Positions 43,934 through 53,033 are shown, counted from the first letter of the stretch. The stretch: DNA of 64,000 nt from Vibrio renipiscarius (GCF_000827885.1 NZ_JTKH01000025.1:124001-188000); one strand, 5' to 3'. Made by a program: numbers and translations. The notes: generated from the sequence alone by a model not told the origin.

Positions 43934-44890
43934 CTAAATAATGTTATAGCTATTCAGGATAATGATGCCGACCGTGCAGGTTATTGTGGATGCAAGAGTC
44001 GTAATGGCAATCATATTGGCTGCCAGTGGCGCATTTCCATTCATTGCTCGCGCCATAACATAGCTGGCCGCGGCGACCGGGGCGGCATTCATAAAGAATA
44101 AAATACCGAGCTCGATGTTGCTAAAACCCAAATAAATTGCACCGGAAGTGATCAGTAGGGGCGCCAGTATTAATTTGTAGCTGGTGGAAAAGGCGGACGC
44201 TCCGATGTTTTTCGTCATTGCATTTAAATCCAGTGCGCCTCCGGTACATAACAAGGCGAGCGGCAGGGTCATTCTTGCAAGATAATCGCCAGTCACGATG
44301 GCGATGTTTGGTACGGGAATCGAGAGTAAGTTGACGCAAAGCCCGGCTAAGATGGAGAGAATTAAAGGATTTCTGGTGAGGGTGCGAATAAGCACTTGCC
44401 ACACTTTGGTGGTGGAATCTTGTCCCACTTTTGTCAAGCAAAGCACAGCTTGAATATTATAAACAAAGGTCAGTGCGGCAACATAGAGAGCAGCAATACC
44501 GAGTCCCTTGTCACCATAGGCATTTGCGACATAAGCAATCCCTATAATCCCCGTGTTTGCACGAAAGCTACCTTGGATAATGACCCCTTGATCGGGAGAG
44601 CCAGAGAACAAACGGCGAGCGGTGAGTGTTGTAAAAACGAAAAAGAGAATATTCGTCACCACGGCGTAGCCAATAAAGAGGCTGGCGGACGAAAAGTTAT
44701 GCTCCCCGCCAACAATACTTAAAAATAGCATGGCGGGTAGGGTGATTTGGAAAACCAGCTTGGAGGCGATCTCGATGAAGTTATCATTGATCAATTGGAT
44801 TCGTTTGAGTATGACCCCTAGTATTAGCATCAAGCATATTGGCCCGGTAATCGAGAGCGAAAATTGCAGTTGATACAGCAGATTTGTCAT
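43934..44890 (-). CDS. AEC family transporter (auxin efflux carrier type)
   Basis: 318 residues with about 10 membrane segments in two repeats: GPICLMLILGVILKR near the N-terminus and QITLPAMLFLSIVGG near residue 50. An AAGGAAAG site precedes the ATG. AEC carriers move organic acids such as malate or other carboxylates across the inner membrane. It lies downstream of symporter copy 4 on the same strand, but a hairpin sits between them. It may export or import a product of uronate catabolism; the substrate is not readable. Confidence 0.85.
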   Translation of the reverse strand: MTNLLYQLQFSLSITGPICLMLILGVILKRIQLINDNFIEIASKLVFQITLPAMLFLSIVGGEHNFSSASLFIGYAVVTNILFFVFTTLTARRLFSGSPDQGVIIQGSFRANTGIIGIAYVANAYGDKGLGIAALYVAALTFVYNIQAVLCLTKVGQDSTTKVWQVLIRTLTRNPLILSILAGLCVNLLSIPVPNIAIVTGDYLARMTLPLALLCTGGALDLNAMTKNIGASAFSTSYKLILAPLLITSGAIYLGFSNIELGILFFMNAAPVAAASYVMARAMNGNAPLAANMIAITTLASTITCTVGIIILNSYNII

Positions 44891-45009
44891 GATTATCTTT
44901 CCTTGCTACGAAGCGCCGCTTCGTTTGGTGCTCTTTCTTTATACTGGAAGGTCGAAGAGGTGATAGCAACAAGTATGTTGATTCACCTGTGCCCCAATAT
45001 AAAGAAAGA

Positions 45010-45029
45010 GCGGTTGAATATTCAACCGC
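45010..45029 (-). terminator. 20-bp palindrome, likely symporter 4 terminator
   Basis: GCGGTTGAAT and ATTCAACCGC form a perfect palindrome; on the minus strand a CT-rich tract with TTT runs follows. It is about 30 bases after the symporter 4 stop. Confidence 0.6.
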
Positions 45030-45060
45030 CCAGTATTTAAACGATGACTCTAACTAAGAG

Positions 45061-46845
45061 TTAACCTTGTGTTGCTGTTTCGCTTGCTGCTTCGGCATCG
45101 ACTTTGCTATCAACGGCTTTCATTAGAAGCACACCAACACCAAGAACGATAACACCACAGAATACGAAGATCATTCGGCCCCAGAATAGGTTTGGTAGTA
45201 GAGCCATTGTCATGACACCCACACCCGATACCGCAATCAGTGAACCAAGCATATGACGCTGTTTGTTATCCAGTTTTTTCTGCTCTGTCGAATCTGCAAC
45301 CAAAGGTGTTTCTAGGTTGTCGAAGAAACGGTCTACGTCGTTTTGACGTTTTTCTGGCAACGGCTTGTAGAATAGCGTTGAAAGAGCAAAGAAACCTGCA
45401 GTGAACACTAAGTGACCAATTAGACCAACCGCTACTTTTAGGTCAGACCATTCACGACCGGTTAGTGGCTGTAGGTCAAACCAACCTTGGACCATTTCTG
45501 CTGTGATAATGAAACCAACGAAGTAAGAAACGAAACCACCGACAACCAGCGTACCCCAACCAGCCCAATCTGGCGTTTTCTTAATAAAGAAGCCACAGAA
45601 AGCAGGGATAGTCATAGGGAAACCGATTAGGGCGCCCACATACATCATGGTATCAAATAGGCTTAGGCCTTTTAGCGAGTTGATGAATAGCGCGATTAGG
45701 ATGATAGCAATACCAAACACGGTCGATGTAATCTTCGATACAAACATCAATTCTTTTTCAGTCGCGTTAGGACGTAGAATTGGTAAGTAGAAGTTCATTA
45801 CAAAGATGCCAGAGTTACGGTTTAGACCCGAATCCATTGAAGACATCGTTGCTGCAAACATTGCAGAGATCAGTAGACCAACCATACCTGCAGGCATGTA
45901 AGTTTCTACGAAGTATAGGTAAGCAAAGTCACCGGCTTTTGAACCTGCTTCAGGGTAATGAGCAGCGAGATCAACACCTTGGCTTGCGATGAACCATGAA
46001 GGCGTGAACCAAATGAATACACCCATTGTCATTAGCACACATGCAAGTAGAGCGGCTTTTTTCGCGTTCTTCGAGTCTTTTGCTGCTAGGTAACGGTGAC
46101 AGTTCAACATGTTGTTGTTGATAGAGAACTGCTTAAGGAAGATAAACACAGCCCAAATACCAAAGATGCTTAGGTAGTTAAGGTTGTTGCCTGATACAAA
46201 TGATGCGTTTTCTTGTACTGGGAAGTTAGCAATGATTTCGCCAATGCCACCACCTTTAACCATCGCAACCACGGCACACGTTACGGTAACCGCCATGATG
46301 ATGACCATTTGCATAAAGTCAGAAGCGATTACTGCCCAAGAACCGCCAGTTACCGACATCAGAAGTACAACCAGACCAGTAATCCAGATCGTTGTGCTCA
46401 TTTCAAAGCCAAAGATGCCTGATGCAATGATCGCAAGACCGTTTAGCCAGATACCTGCTGAAATAACGCTACTTGGCATACCTGACCAAGTAAAGACTTG
46501 CTCGTTAAAGTTACCAAAACGCATGCGAATAGCATCAATCGGAGTCACGACGCGCAGTTGGCGGAATTTAGGCGCGAAGTACAGGTAATTCATTAGGTAG
46601 CCGAATGCATTCGCAAGGAAGATAACGGCAACGGCAAAGCCATCTGTATAAGCTTTACCCGCAGCACCGGTGAACGTCCAAGCACTGAACTGGGTCATAA
46701 ATGCAGTTGCACCTACCATCCACCAGAGCATGTTACCGCCCCCACGGAAGTAATCACTGGTTGTACTTGTAAATGCACGAAACATCCAACCTATCGCGAT
46801 AAGGAATAGGAAATAGATGCCAACAATAAAGGTATTGAGTTCCAT
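45061..46845 (-). CDS. Sodium/solute symporter (SSS family), copy 4
   Basis: 594 residues. SSS signatures: TSDYFRGGGNMLWWMVG and AMFAATMSSMDSGLNRNSG. It is the paralogue of copy 3 (QFSAWTFTGAAG, then APKFRQLRVVTPIDAIRMRFG in both forms). The C-terminal insert PLPEKRQNDVDRFFDNLETP is also shared. It is an inner-membrane sodium-coupled importer, probably of alginate-derived uronates. An operator-like palindrome lies about 60 bases upstream. Having two diverged pairs of symporters suggests division by substrate size or type. Confidence 0.9.
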   Translation of the reverse strand: MELNTFIVGIYFLFLIAIGWMFRAFTSTTSDYFRGGGNMLWWMVGATAFMTQFSAWTFTGAAGKAYTDGFAVAVIFLANAFGYLMNYLYFAPKFRQLRVVTPIDAIRMRFGNFNEQVFTWSGMPSSVISAGIWLNGLAIIASGIFGFEMSTTIWITGLVVLLMSVTGGSWAVIASDFMQMVIIMAVTVTCAVVAMVKGGGIGEIIANFPVQENASFVSGNNLNYLSIFGIWAVFIFLKQFSINNNMLNCHRYLAAKDSKNAKKAALLACVLMTMGVFIWFTPSWFIASQGVDLAAHYPEAGSKAGDFAYLYFVETYMPAGMVGLLISAMFAATMSSMDSGLNRNSGIFVMNFYLPILRPNATEKELMFVSKITSTVFGIAIILIALFINSLKGLSLFDTMMYVGALIGFPMTIPAFCGFFIKKTPDWAGWGTLVVGGFVSYFVGFIITAEMVQGWFDLQPLTGREWSDLKVAVGLIGHLVFTAGFFALSTLFYKPLPEKRQNDVDRFFDNLETPLVADSTEQKKLDNKQRHMLGSLIAVSGVGVMTMALLPNLFWGRMIFVFCGVIVLGVGVLLMKAVDSKVDAEAASETATQG

Positions 46846-46905
46846 TGTTTAGGTCTTCTCTGAGTTATCTATGTATGCAGCGTATAATATCCATCTAAAT
46901 TATTA

Positions 46906-46918
46906 TTTGTACTACAAT
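46906..46918. promoter_or_regulatory. Operator-like site upstream of symporter 4
   Basis: TTTGTA-C-TACAAT, one mismatch from the shared palindrome. Confidence 0.6.
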
Positions 46919-47345
46919 AACTCAATTGTGTGAGCAAAGATGGAAAGCTGAAAATTTAAAATTAGCGCGCTGAGAGCTGACGTCTTGCGGTTTATAAGGA
47001 TTAAATAAAAAGCACTTATAAAACAACAAGTTATTTTTATTGATTAATTTAAAAATAATGAACCAATAACGTTTATCGTCATGATAATAAATTTAAATTA
47101 TACATACTCATTCTTTTGTATGATTAATTGATTTGGGTTTTTGCGTGTTTTTCCATCAATCACGCGGGTATTAGGCAGGATTGCGCGTGTGTTGTTTCGT
47201 TGATGTTGCCTTTATGTGGTGAGTTGTTGTGTGTTGATGCACATAGCAACTCGGCTCATCAGCTCAGATCGCGAAAAGGCAACCCGTTGAAAGGAGGAAA
47301 TTCACAGGGGATCGACAGCAGAGCGCTTAAAATTGGATTGGATTT

Positions 47346-47384
47346 CTGTGTACAACAAACCGTGGATGTTGGTTTGTGTACACA
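47346..47384. other. Long hairpin downstream of the DMT gene
   Basis: CTGTGTACAACAAACC and GGTTTGTGTACACAG pair over 15 bp with one bulged base and a 9-base loop. It lies 25 bases beyond the DMT stop. There is no T-run on the minus strand, so it may be a stability element rather than an intrinsic terminator. Confidence 0.5.
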
Positions 47385-47408
47385 GGGAAAATGAGAGAGG
47401 GGGTGTTG

Positions 47409-48296
47409 CTATAAGTTATCTTGCGGAGCCGCAATAGGGGATGGCTTTACTCGCAATAGTTTTCGCCATTGAATCGGCATCATTGGTAAAACGATAAGAA
47501 GGATGCCGAATACGGTGAGAAGATCGGGTATCTCATCGAACCAAATCACGCCAAAAAATGTCACAAAGGCGAGACCCGAATATTCAGCCAGTGCGATTTG
47601 GCTTGCTGGGGCGCGTTTGAATGCTTTTACGACAAGCGCATGATAAGCGAGTACAAATAGATTAATCGCAATGATCCACATAAGGTGCGTCCAGGTAATA
47701 CTCTGCCATTCAGGAACCGCTAAGATAAGAGCGGGTGGCAGTGTCATCACTGTTGTCCAAAATAAAGTATTAATCAGAGATTGCTCAGCCGGCATGCGTC
47801 GAATCAATATGTTACCAATCCCAATGGCCGCCGCACTGCCGAGTGCAATGATCGCAGCCCAGTGAAAGTGCTCTGGCCTTAGAACGATCAGTACGCCCAT
47901 AAAGCCAACAATCGTACCCAGGATTTTACCCTTAGAAGGCTTCTCACCTAAAAATATGATCGATAAAGGCAGCACCAATAGTGGTCCGACATAAAAAATG
48001 GCATTGGCCGTTGCCAGAGACAGATGGGTAATCGCTACCATTGCGCTGGCACTGCCAATTAAAATTAACTGAGCGCGCCAAAATGTAATCCAATCGCACC
48101 CCATCATTCGTTCTTTTTTATGTTGCTTGAACCAGAAGGGAGCAAGTAACAGTAAGCTAATAAATTGACGAATAAAGACATACTGAAAAGTGGGTACTTC
48201 ACCGTTCAGCATTTTAAGAGAGACGTCGGAAAGTGATGCCACGAGATTCGCGAGCACGAGTAGCAAGATTGCACTTGAAACAGCTGGATTGGTCAT
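47409..48296 (-). CDS. DMT family (EamA) transporter
   Basis: 295 residues from the ATG at 48296 (MTNPAVSSAILLLVLANL); the longer frame overlaps the upstream gene. Ten hydrophobic helices in two EamA repeats are visible, with FYVGPLLVLPLSIIFLGEKPSKGKILG near residues 95-122, a hallmark at the end of the first repeat. EamA proteins export or import metabolites such as amino acids, nucleosides or S-adenosylmethionine. It is 19 bases downstream of the exonuclease gene, so it may belong to its operon. The substrate is unknown. Confidence 0.87.
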   Translation of the reverse strand: MTNPAVSSAILLLVLANLVASLSDVSLKMLNGEVPTFQYVFIRQFISLLLLAPFWFKQHKKERMMGCDWITFWRAQLILIGSASAMVAITHLSLATANAIFYVGPLLVLPLSIIFLGEKPSKGKILGTIVGFMGVLIVLRPEHFHWAAIIALGSAAAIGIGNILIRRMPAEQSLINTLFWTTVMTLPPALILAVPEWQSITWTHLMWIIAINLFVLAYHALVVKAFKRAPASQIALAEYSGLAFVTFFGVIWFDEIPDLLTVFGILLIVLPMMPIQWRKLLRVKPSPIAAPQDNL

Positions 48297-48315
48297 AATG
48301 ATAGGTCGTAGTCGG

Positions 48316-49032
48316 TTAAATACTGAGTCGGTAAAGAGAACTAATAGTGGTGTCGCCATTAGGGGCGATGCGTTTCATTTGTGCCAGCAACAGTTCAGCG
48401 GTCGCAACGGCATCAACAAGCGCGTTGTGGCCGTTATATTCAGGCAGCCCATAGCGGCTTCTTGTATCCGATAGGGTGACACTGCATTGATTTTGCTTGT
48501 TAATAATATTGTTTAAATTTTTTTCTATGTTGAGAGTATCAAACCAAATTAAAGGTGGTGGGCTTATGCCATAGGCACGCAATAAATATTGGTTAATGAA
48601 ATTCTCTTCAATCATGCAGCCATGGGCCACAATGCATTTGTCTTCAGCAATAGCAAAAAAGGCCGCCATCGCATCATGTATGGTGATGCCATCGGTCAGC
48701 ATTTGCGGAACGATATGATTGATGACCGCCGTCTCAGGCTTTATTTGCGAATCGGTGTTGATATAAAGATGCTGGCTACTAGCAAGATCAATCACCCCGT
48801 TATTGATCACGACCCAACCGATGGACAAAATTAAATCGTCTTCGCAATTCAAACCGGTTGTCTCAAGATCAAACACCACAAAAGAACGGTCTTTTGCTTT
48901 GATGTGATGATCAACAATCGGTTGAGTCAGTAGCGACCGCAAGGCATTGGGTAGAATGGTAGAGCTCACATAGTGACTGCGTTTGCGGTTGATTCGCTCA
49001 TAAGGGTGAAAGTAACGTAATAGGCGCTTCAT
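48316..49032 (-). CDS. DEDDh-type 3'-5' exonuclease
   Basis: 238 residues. Exo I motif FVVFDLETTG (Asp55, Glu57) and Exo III with NGHNALVDA (His and Asp) are clear. Exo II reads AHGCMIEENF, with Glu where the family normally has Asp, so metal binding may differ. Relatives include DnaQ/PolC-type proofreading and RNA-trimming exonucleases. Its start codon overlaps the stop of the CBS-DUF294 gene (TAATG), a conserved pairing in marine gamma-proteobacteria, so the two proteins probably act together. Confidence 0.88.
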   Translation of the reverse strand: MKRLLRYFHPYERINRKRSHYVSSTILPNALRSLLTQPIVDHHIKAKDRSFVVFDLETTGLNCEDDLILSIGWVVINNGVIDLASSQHLYINTDSQIKPETAVINHIVPQMLTDGITIHDAMAAFFAIAEDKCIVAHGCMIEENFINQYLLRAYGISPPPLIWFDTLNIEKNLNNIINKQNQCSVTLSDTRSRYGLPEYNGHNALVDAVATAELLLAQMKRIAPNGDTTISSLYRLSI

Positions 49033-50897
49033 TAACGATTCCCAAAACGAATTTTCGCCGCATCTTGTAGGTCGGCGATAATACGAAACGCATCTTTAAG
49101 GTGCTTACGTTCAAAACTGCCAAAGCTGTTTGGATTAATATTATTATTCGGTGTTTCTCCATGCTTTAGCGCTTCCAGTTGGTGGTTAAAGCGGAAGGAA
49201 AGAATAAATTGATACGCACCGGTAATGTTTTTGTAACTGTCTTCGCTTAACACGCCTTTCTCAGACGCGACTTTAAACCGCTCCTCAGTCCCGGTTAAGT
49301 TACATTCCGCAGCTAATCCATAAATACGTGCTAAATCAATGATTAAGTTAATGGCGTATTTTTTAACATCTAATGTTTTCTTGTTTTCGCCAGAGGTCTC
49401 TAATACGAGGCTATTGAATATACCTAGAGGTGGTTTCGTGTTGACGGCATCTCTTACCAGCATACTAAGAAACTCGCGATTGTTGGCGATGTTGTTGTGT
49501 AAATCATCACGCAAAATGCTTTCGTATTCACTGTTACCGTAAATCGTGCGTATCTCAAGAAACACACTGATGTTGAGAAGGCGCTCATACTCAGGGTTTT
49601 CTACCCATTTTTTATAGTATTTCTTCCACACGCCCAGAGGTTGGCACCACTTAGGCGTCGCGGCCATGAACTTACCCGGACAAAGGGGATAATGACAACT
49701 GGCGAGGCCATTGGTAACGATCATCGCTAAGTGTTTAAAATAGATTTTGTCGCTGTCGGTCGCGGAATCGGCAAGGACAATCGCGCTGTCTTGGTCTGAT
49801 AGCATATGCACTTCATTTCTCGCGTGAGATCCGGCGACAATCCAAGAAAAATCACAGGGAGGAGGGCCGAGCTTATCAATCGCGATTTGAATTAATCGGC
49901 GTGTGTATGCATCCATGATCATGGTCATGACTTTGCCGACAATTTCAGGGGAAACGCGCCCATCGATCAGTGCTTCAAAGATCGCTTGTCGTTCGGGCGT
50001 AAAACTGGCCATCGTCTTAACACTGCCCGCGTATTTGATTTTCTCAATCAAAAAAATGGCCTGTACACGGTGATTTTGGACAAGGTGCGTCGTCGTCAAT
50101 AGCCCCACAACCTTGTTGTCTCTGACAAGCGGTAAATTACGGATATTAAATTGCATCATCATTGATGCCGCATGCAACACTAAATCGTCGGGTTTTACCG
50201 TCAATGGTGAGTGTGTCATCACGTCGGAAATTGGATTGCTGGTATTGACGCCATGCGCAATGACACGCTTCGTCATATCTCGATCCGTGATCAGACCAAC
50301 GATTCGATCGTTTTCATAGATAACGGCACACGGGGAGCGTTGGGATAACATTTCGTTAGCGACAGATTGAATGCTTTGATCGGCGGTAACGACAGCAACA
50401 TGGCCGCTGGCGACTTCTTCAACCCGACGAATAAACAAGCCTTTCTCTTTATTTGACCACACGACATCAAGCGCGGATTGCAAGCGCACTTGCGCTTGAG
50501 AGGCGAAATGCGTCGTCCATTCAGGGTAATGGCTAAATAGCGTGAGTAGGGCGGAATGGGGGATGATATAAAGCAGTGTGTTTTCAATCGCAATGGCTTG
50601 ATAGCCATTCGCGTTATCCACTTCTTTATCTAAGAACGTAAACCCAAATAGATCTTCCGGTTCAAGTTTTGCACGCAATACGCCATCACTCTTTCGCTGC
50701 TCCATCGAGCCCGTTCGAATAATATAAAGTGCTTTTTCTTTATTGCTGCCATGACATAAATCGATAACCTCGCCTTTGGCCAGATAGGTGATTTGAACGT
50801 GAGCAGCCACATCCCGCAGACCCTTTTTTGGAATTTTATCAAAGGGGTCAATTTGGCTAATAAATTGGAGAATGTTGGGAAGCAATGACTCGGTCAT
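49032..50897 (-). CDS. cNMP-binding, CBS and DUF294 nucleotidyltransferase-like protein
   Basis: About 621 residues from the ATG at 50897 (MTESLLPN); a GTG at 50906 is possible. Domains in order: cyclic-nucleotide-binding-like (about 15-130, GSNKEKALYIIRTGSM), CBS pair (about 160-275, GLITDRDMTKRVIAHG), DUF294 nucleotidyltransferase-like (about 310-440, GSHARNEVHMLSDQDSAIV), and a DUF294 C-terminal helical region. The GSxARxE...DQD pattern matches GlnD-type nucleotidyltransferases. It is probably a cytoplasmic sensor that modifies a protein or nucleotide in response to adenine nucleotides. It is coupled to the exonuclease gene. Confidence 0.9.
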   Translation of the reverse strand: MTESLLPNILQFISQIDPFDKIPKKGLRDVAAHVQITYLAKGEVIDLCHGSNKEKALYIIRTGSMEQRKSDGVLRAKLEPEDLFGFTFLDKEVDNANGYQAIAIENTLLYIIPHSALLTLFSHYPEWTTHFASQAQVRLQSALDVVWSNKEKGLFIRRVEEVASGHVAVVTADQSIQSVANEMLSQRSPCAVIYENDRIVGLITDRDMTKRVIAHGVNTSNPISDVMTHSPLTVKPDDLVLHAASMMMQFNIRNLPLVRDNKVVGLLTTTHLVQNHRVQAIFLIEKIKYAGSVKTMASFTPERQAIFEALIDGRVSPEIVGKVMTMIMDAYTRRLIQIAIDKLGPPPCDFSWIVAGSHARNEVHMLSDQDSAIVLADSATDSDKIYFKHLAMIVTNGLASCHYPLCPGKFMAATPKWCQPLGVWKKYYKKWVENPEYERLLNISVFLEIRTIYGNSEYESILRDDLHNNIANNREFLSMLVRDAVNTKPPLGIFNSLVLETSGENKKTLDVKKYAINLIIDLARIYGLAAECNLTGTEERFKVASEKGVLSEDSYKNITGAYQFILSFRFNHQLEALKHGETPNNNINPNSFGSFERKHLKDAFRIIADLQDAAKIRFGNR

Positions 50898-51072
50898 AAA
50901 ACACACAATAAAGTTAATTTGTAGTATTATATAACTTGTTGAGTGGAAGTCACAAACAGTTTATCGATGACGACAATAGAATGGGGGTAAGGGAGTATGA
51001 AAATGAGCGGAACGAGGAAAAACCGCAGGACGAGAGCACGCGTTGTTTCGCATGCTCCCTCGCGATCTGGGC

Positions 51073-51792
51073 TTAGCTTAATGCTGGCAAACGGTGCTTA
51101 GATTCGAGCAAATGGTCTGCGGATGCTTGGCGTGCTTTATCACTGTTACCCGCCATAATTGCATCGTAAATCAGGCGGTGTTCTTTGATACACGTGCTGC
51201 CTTCTTCTGATGAATGCGAAATAAAGTTAATAAACATCGTCGTTAAGATGTTACCAAACGGCAGATAAAAATCATTACCAGTGGCATTAAAAATAAGGCT
51301 ATGGAAGCGAATGTCGATTTCCAACCATTTTGCGTGGTCGAAAATTTCTGCTTCTGATACCTCTACCATTTGCTGGAATGTCTCAGAGAGCTCAATGCGT
51401 TGATCGGCTGTCGCAAATTTAGCCGCAAGCGCACATGCTTCTGGTTCAATCGCACGTCTTAAGCCAAGGAACTGCTGACAAAATTGATCGGTATCGGCCA
51501 AGCCATCCATCCACTCAATGAGCTGAGGGTCAAGGAAGTTCCAGAATGCGCGATTAATGACACGCGTACCAACCTTCGGGCGTGATTCTAATAGGCCTTT
51601 AGAGGTAAGGAGTTTTACTGCTTCACGTAGAGCGGTACGGCTAATGCCAAACTGTTCACAAAGCGCGATCTCTCCCGGAAGAATAGAGCCTTGGGCAAGT
51701 TTTCCAGATAAAATGCCGCGCGCGATCTCACGGGCAACCTGCACGTGAAGGCTACGCTTTGAACCAGAAATCGAATTGAATTCACCAGCCAT
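51073..51792 (-). CDS. FadR-type GntR regulator, copy 1
   Basis: 239 residues from the ATG at 51792 (MAGEFNS); the open frame extends to 51885 without a better start. GntR winged helix: LHVQVAREIARGILSGKLAQG, then ISRTALREAVKLLTSKGLLESRPKVGTRV (about 15-80). The C-terminal FCD ligand domain has GLRRAIEPEACALAA and the metal-type His/Asp residues (about 95-230). It is a close paralogue of the regulator at 53034. FCD-type GntR proteins bind short palindromes and respond to small organic acids. This pair is the best candidate to bind the ATTGTA-n-TACAAT sites, with DEH or KDG as inducer. Confidence 0.92.
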   Translation of the reverse strand: MAGEFNSISGSKRSLHVQVAREIARGILSGKLAQGSILPGEIALCEQFGISRTALREAVKLLTSKGLLESRPKVGTRVINRAFWNFLDPQLIEWMDGLADTDQFCQQFLGLRRAIEPEACALAAKFATADQRIELSETFQQMVEVSEAEIFDHAKWLEIDIRFHSLIFNATGNDFYLPFGNILTTMFINFISHSSEEGSTCIKEHRLIYDAIMAGNSDKARQASADHLLESKHRLPALS

Positions 51793-52141
51793 AATTTCAC
51801 TTAATGTTAAATATGTATTATTTAAGAACACTATATCATTGATATGGATGCTCACCAAATAAACGTTGGTAGAATAGGACATCACGCATGATGATAATGG
51901 TCTGTTACAGGTTTAGCGAAAGTTTTAATCTTGTTTTATATAGGTTTTATACCTATGTCTTCGTGGAGAGAAGATGGCCGACAATGTAAATTTATTTTGT
52001 TTGAATAGCGCTCTACTGTGATGAGGGTCATGAAAACCCGCAAAATCCCGTTAATCCAATAGCAAATTGTACTAATATCAAATGCGGCTTAAAACTAATA
52101 TTGTATGATTATATAAAGAATAACGTTGTGGGTATTTTGTT
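51793..52141. other. Divergent region between GntR 1 and SDR genes
   Basis: About 350 bases with two degenerate operator-like sites at 52066 and 52100 near the SDR start. No other feature. Confidence 0.45.
52066..52112. promoter_or_regulatory. Two degenerate operator-like sites upstream of the SDR gene
   Basis: ATTGTA-C-TAATAT (52066-52078) and ATTGTA-T-GATTAT (52100-52112) each keep a perfect left arm; their centres are 34 bases apart, about three helical turns. They lie 30-76 bases before the SDR start. Confidence 0.4.
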
Positions 52142-52921
52142 ATGTTCAATGATTTGAAAGAAAAACGTGTTTTGATCACGGGTTCTACCGCGGGTATGGG
52201 TCTAGCGGCAGCTCGTATTTTTGCTCAACATGGTGCGAAAGTCGGTATCAATAGTCATACGGCACAATCGGCAGATGTTGATGCGATCCTGACTGAGCTA
52301 ACGGCACTTGGTGGTGACGTTGCATTTTTCCAAGCTGACTTGATGGAAACGTCAGACTGCGAAAAATTGGTACAGGATTTTGTTGCTCATTTTGGTGGCA
52401 TGGATATTCTCATCAATAATGCTGGTGGCTTAGGTGGCCGTGAAAACTTAGAAAACATTGATGACGCATTTTACGAACGCGTAATGAATCTTAACGCTCG
52501 TTCTGCATTAATGATGACGAAATTTTCGATTCCACATTTACGACTGTCTGCGGCAGAATCAGGCGAAACGGCGTGCGTGATTAGCACGGGCTCGATTGCG
52601 GCACGCGAAGGCGGCGGTGTGGGTGCGGGTGTTTATGCGGCGTCTAAAGCATGGTTACATGATATTCACCGTAACTGGGTAAAAGAATTCACGAAAGACA
52701 ATATTCGTTTCAATATTGTTTCTCCAGGCACTATCGATACCGCGTTCCACGATGGTAAATCTGACGAGCTAAGAGGCGCGATTGCCAATAGCATTCCTAT
52801 GGGGCGTTTTGGTCGAGTAGAAGAAGTTGCGCCTGCCTTTGCGTTCTTCGCATCTCATGCGTGCGCAGGTTATATCACCGGTCAAATTTTGGATGTGAAC
52901 GGTGGACAAATTGCACCATAA
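52142..52921 (+). CDS. Short-chain dehydrogenase/reductase, candidate DEH reductase
   Basis: 259 residues. Classical SDR features: TGSTAGMG (14-21), NNAG (92-95), catalytic Ser in STGS (about 149-151), and YAASK (Tyr165, Lys169). The C-terminus ends GYITGQILDVNGGQ. SDR enzymes reduce DEH to KDG in several alginate degraders, for example Sphingomonas A1-R. Its place between two GntR genes and behind operator-like sites fits that role. The alternative is another sugar-acid dehydrogenase. A terminator separates it from GntR 2. Confidence 0.9.
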   Translation: MFNDLKEKRVLITGSTAGMGLAAARIFAQHGAKVGINSHTAQSADVDAILTELTALGGDVAFFQADLMETSDCEKLVQDFVAHFGGMDILINNAGGLGGRENLENIDDAFYERVMNLNARSALMMTKFSIPHLRLSAAESGETACVISTGSIAAREGGGVGAGVYAASKAWLHDIHRNWVKEFTKDNIRFNIVSPGTIDTAFHDGKSDELRGAIANSIPMGRFGRVEEVAPAFAFFASHACAGYITGQILDVNGGQIAP

Positions 52922-52950
52922 CGGTGTGATTCGAAAATAGTTGTTACTCG

Positions 52951-52976
52951 AAAGCCAGCCTCGTCTGGCTTTTTCT
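52951..52976 (+). terminator. Terminator after the SDR gene
   Basis: AAAGCCAG and CTGGCTTTTT pair around a 6-base loop and are followed by T-rich sequence. Confidence 0.75.
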
Positions 52977-53033
52977 GATATTACCCAGACAGAACCTAGT
53001 ATGGTGCCTGGGGCAAATAATGAGGAGCGTCAA

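Larger units (their letters stand above)
46846..47408. other. Intergenic region: symporter 4 promoter and DMT 3' side
   Basis: About 560 bases. It holds an operator-like palindrome at 46906, an AT-rich stretch at 47000-47110, and a long hairpin at 47346-47384. An 88-codon frame on the plus strand (47128-47394) has no ribosome-binding site and is judged spurious. Confidence 0.4.

Noticed and set aside
47128..47394. 88-codon plus-strand frame in the symporter 4/DMT gap
   Set aside because: No ribosome-binding site, odd composition, and it runs through a strong hairpin. No family resemblance.
50918..50930. TTTGTA-G-TATTAT upstream of the CBS-DUF294 gene as an alginate operator
   Set aside because: Three mismatches, and the gene pair has no link to alginate use; likely chance in AT-rich DNA.
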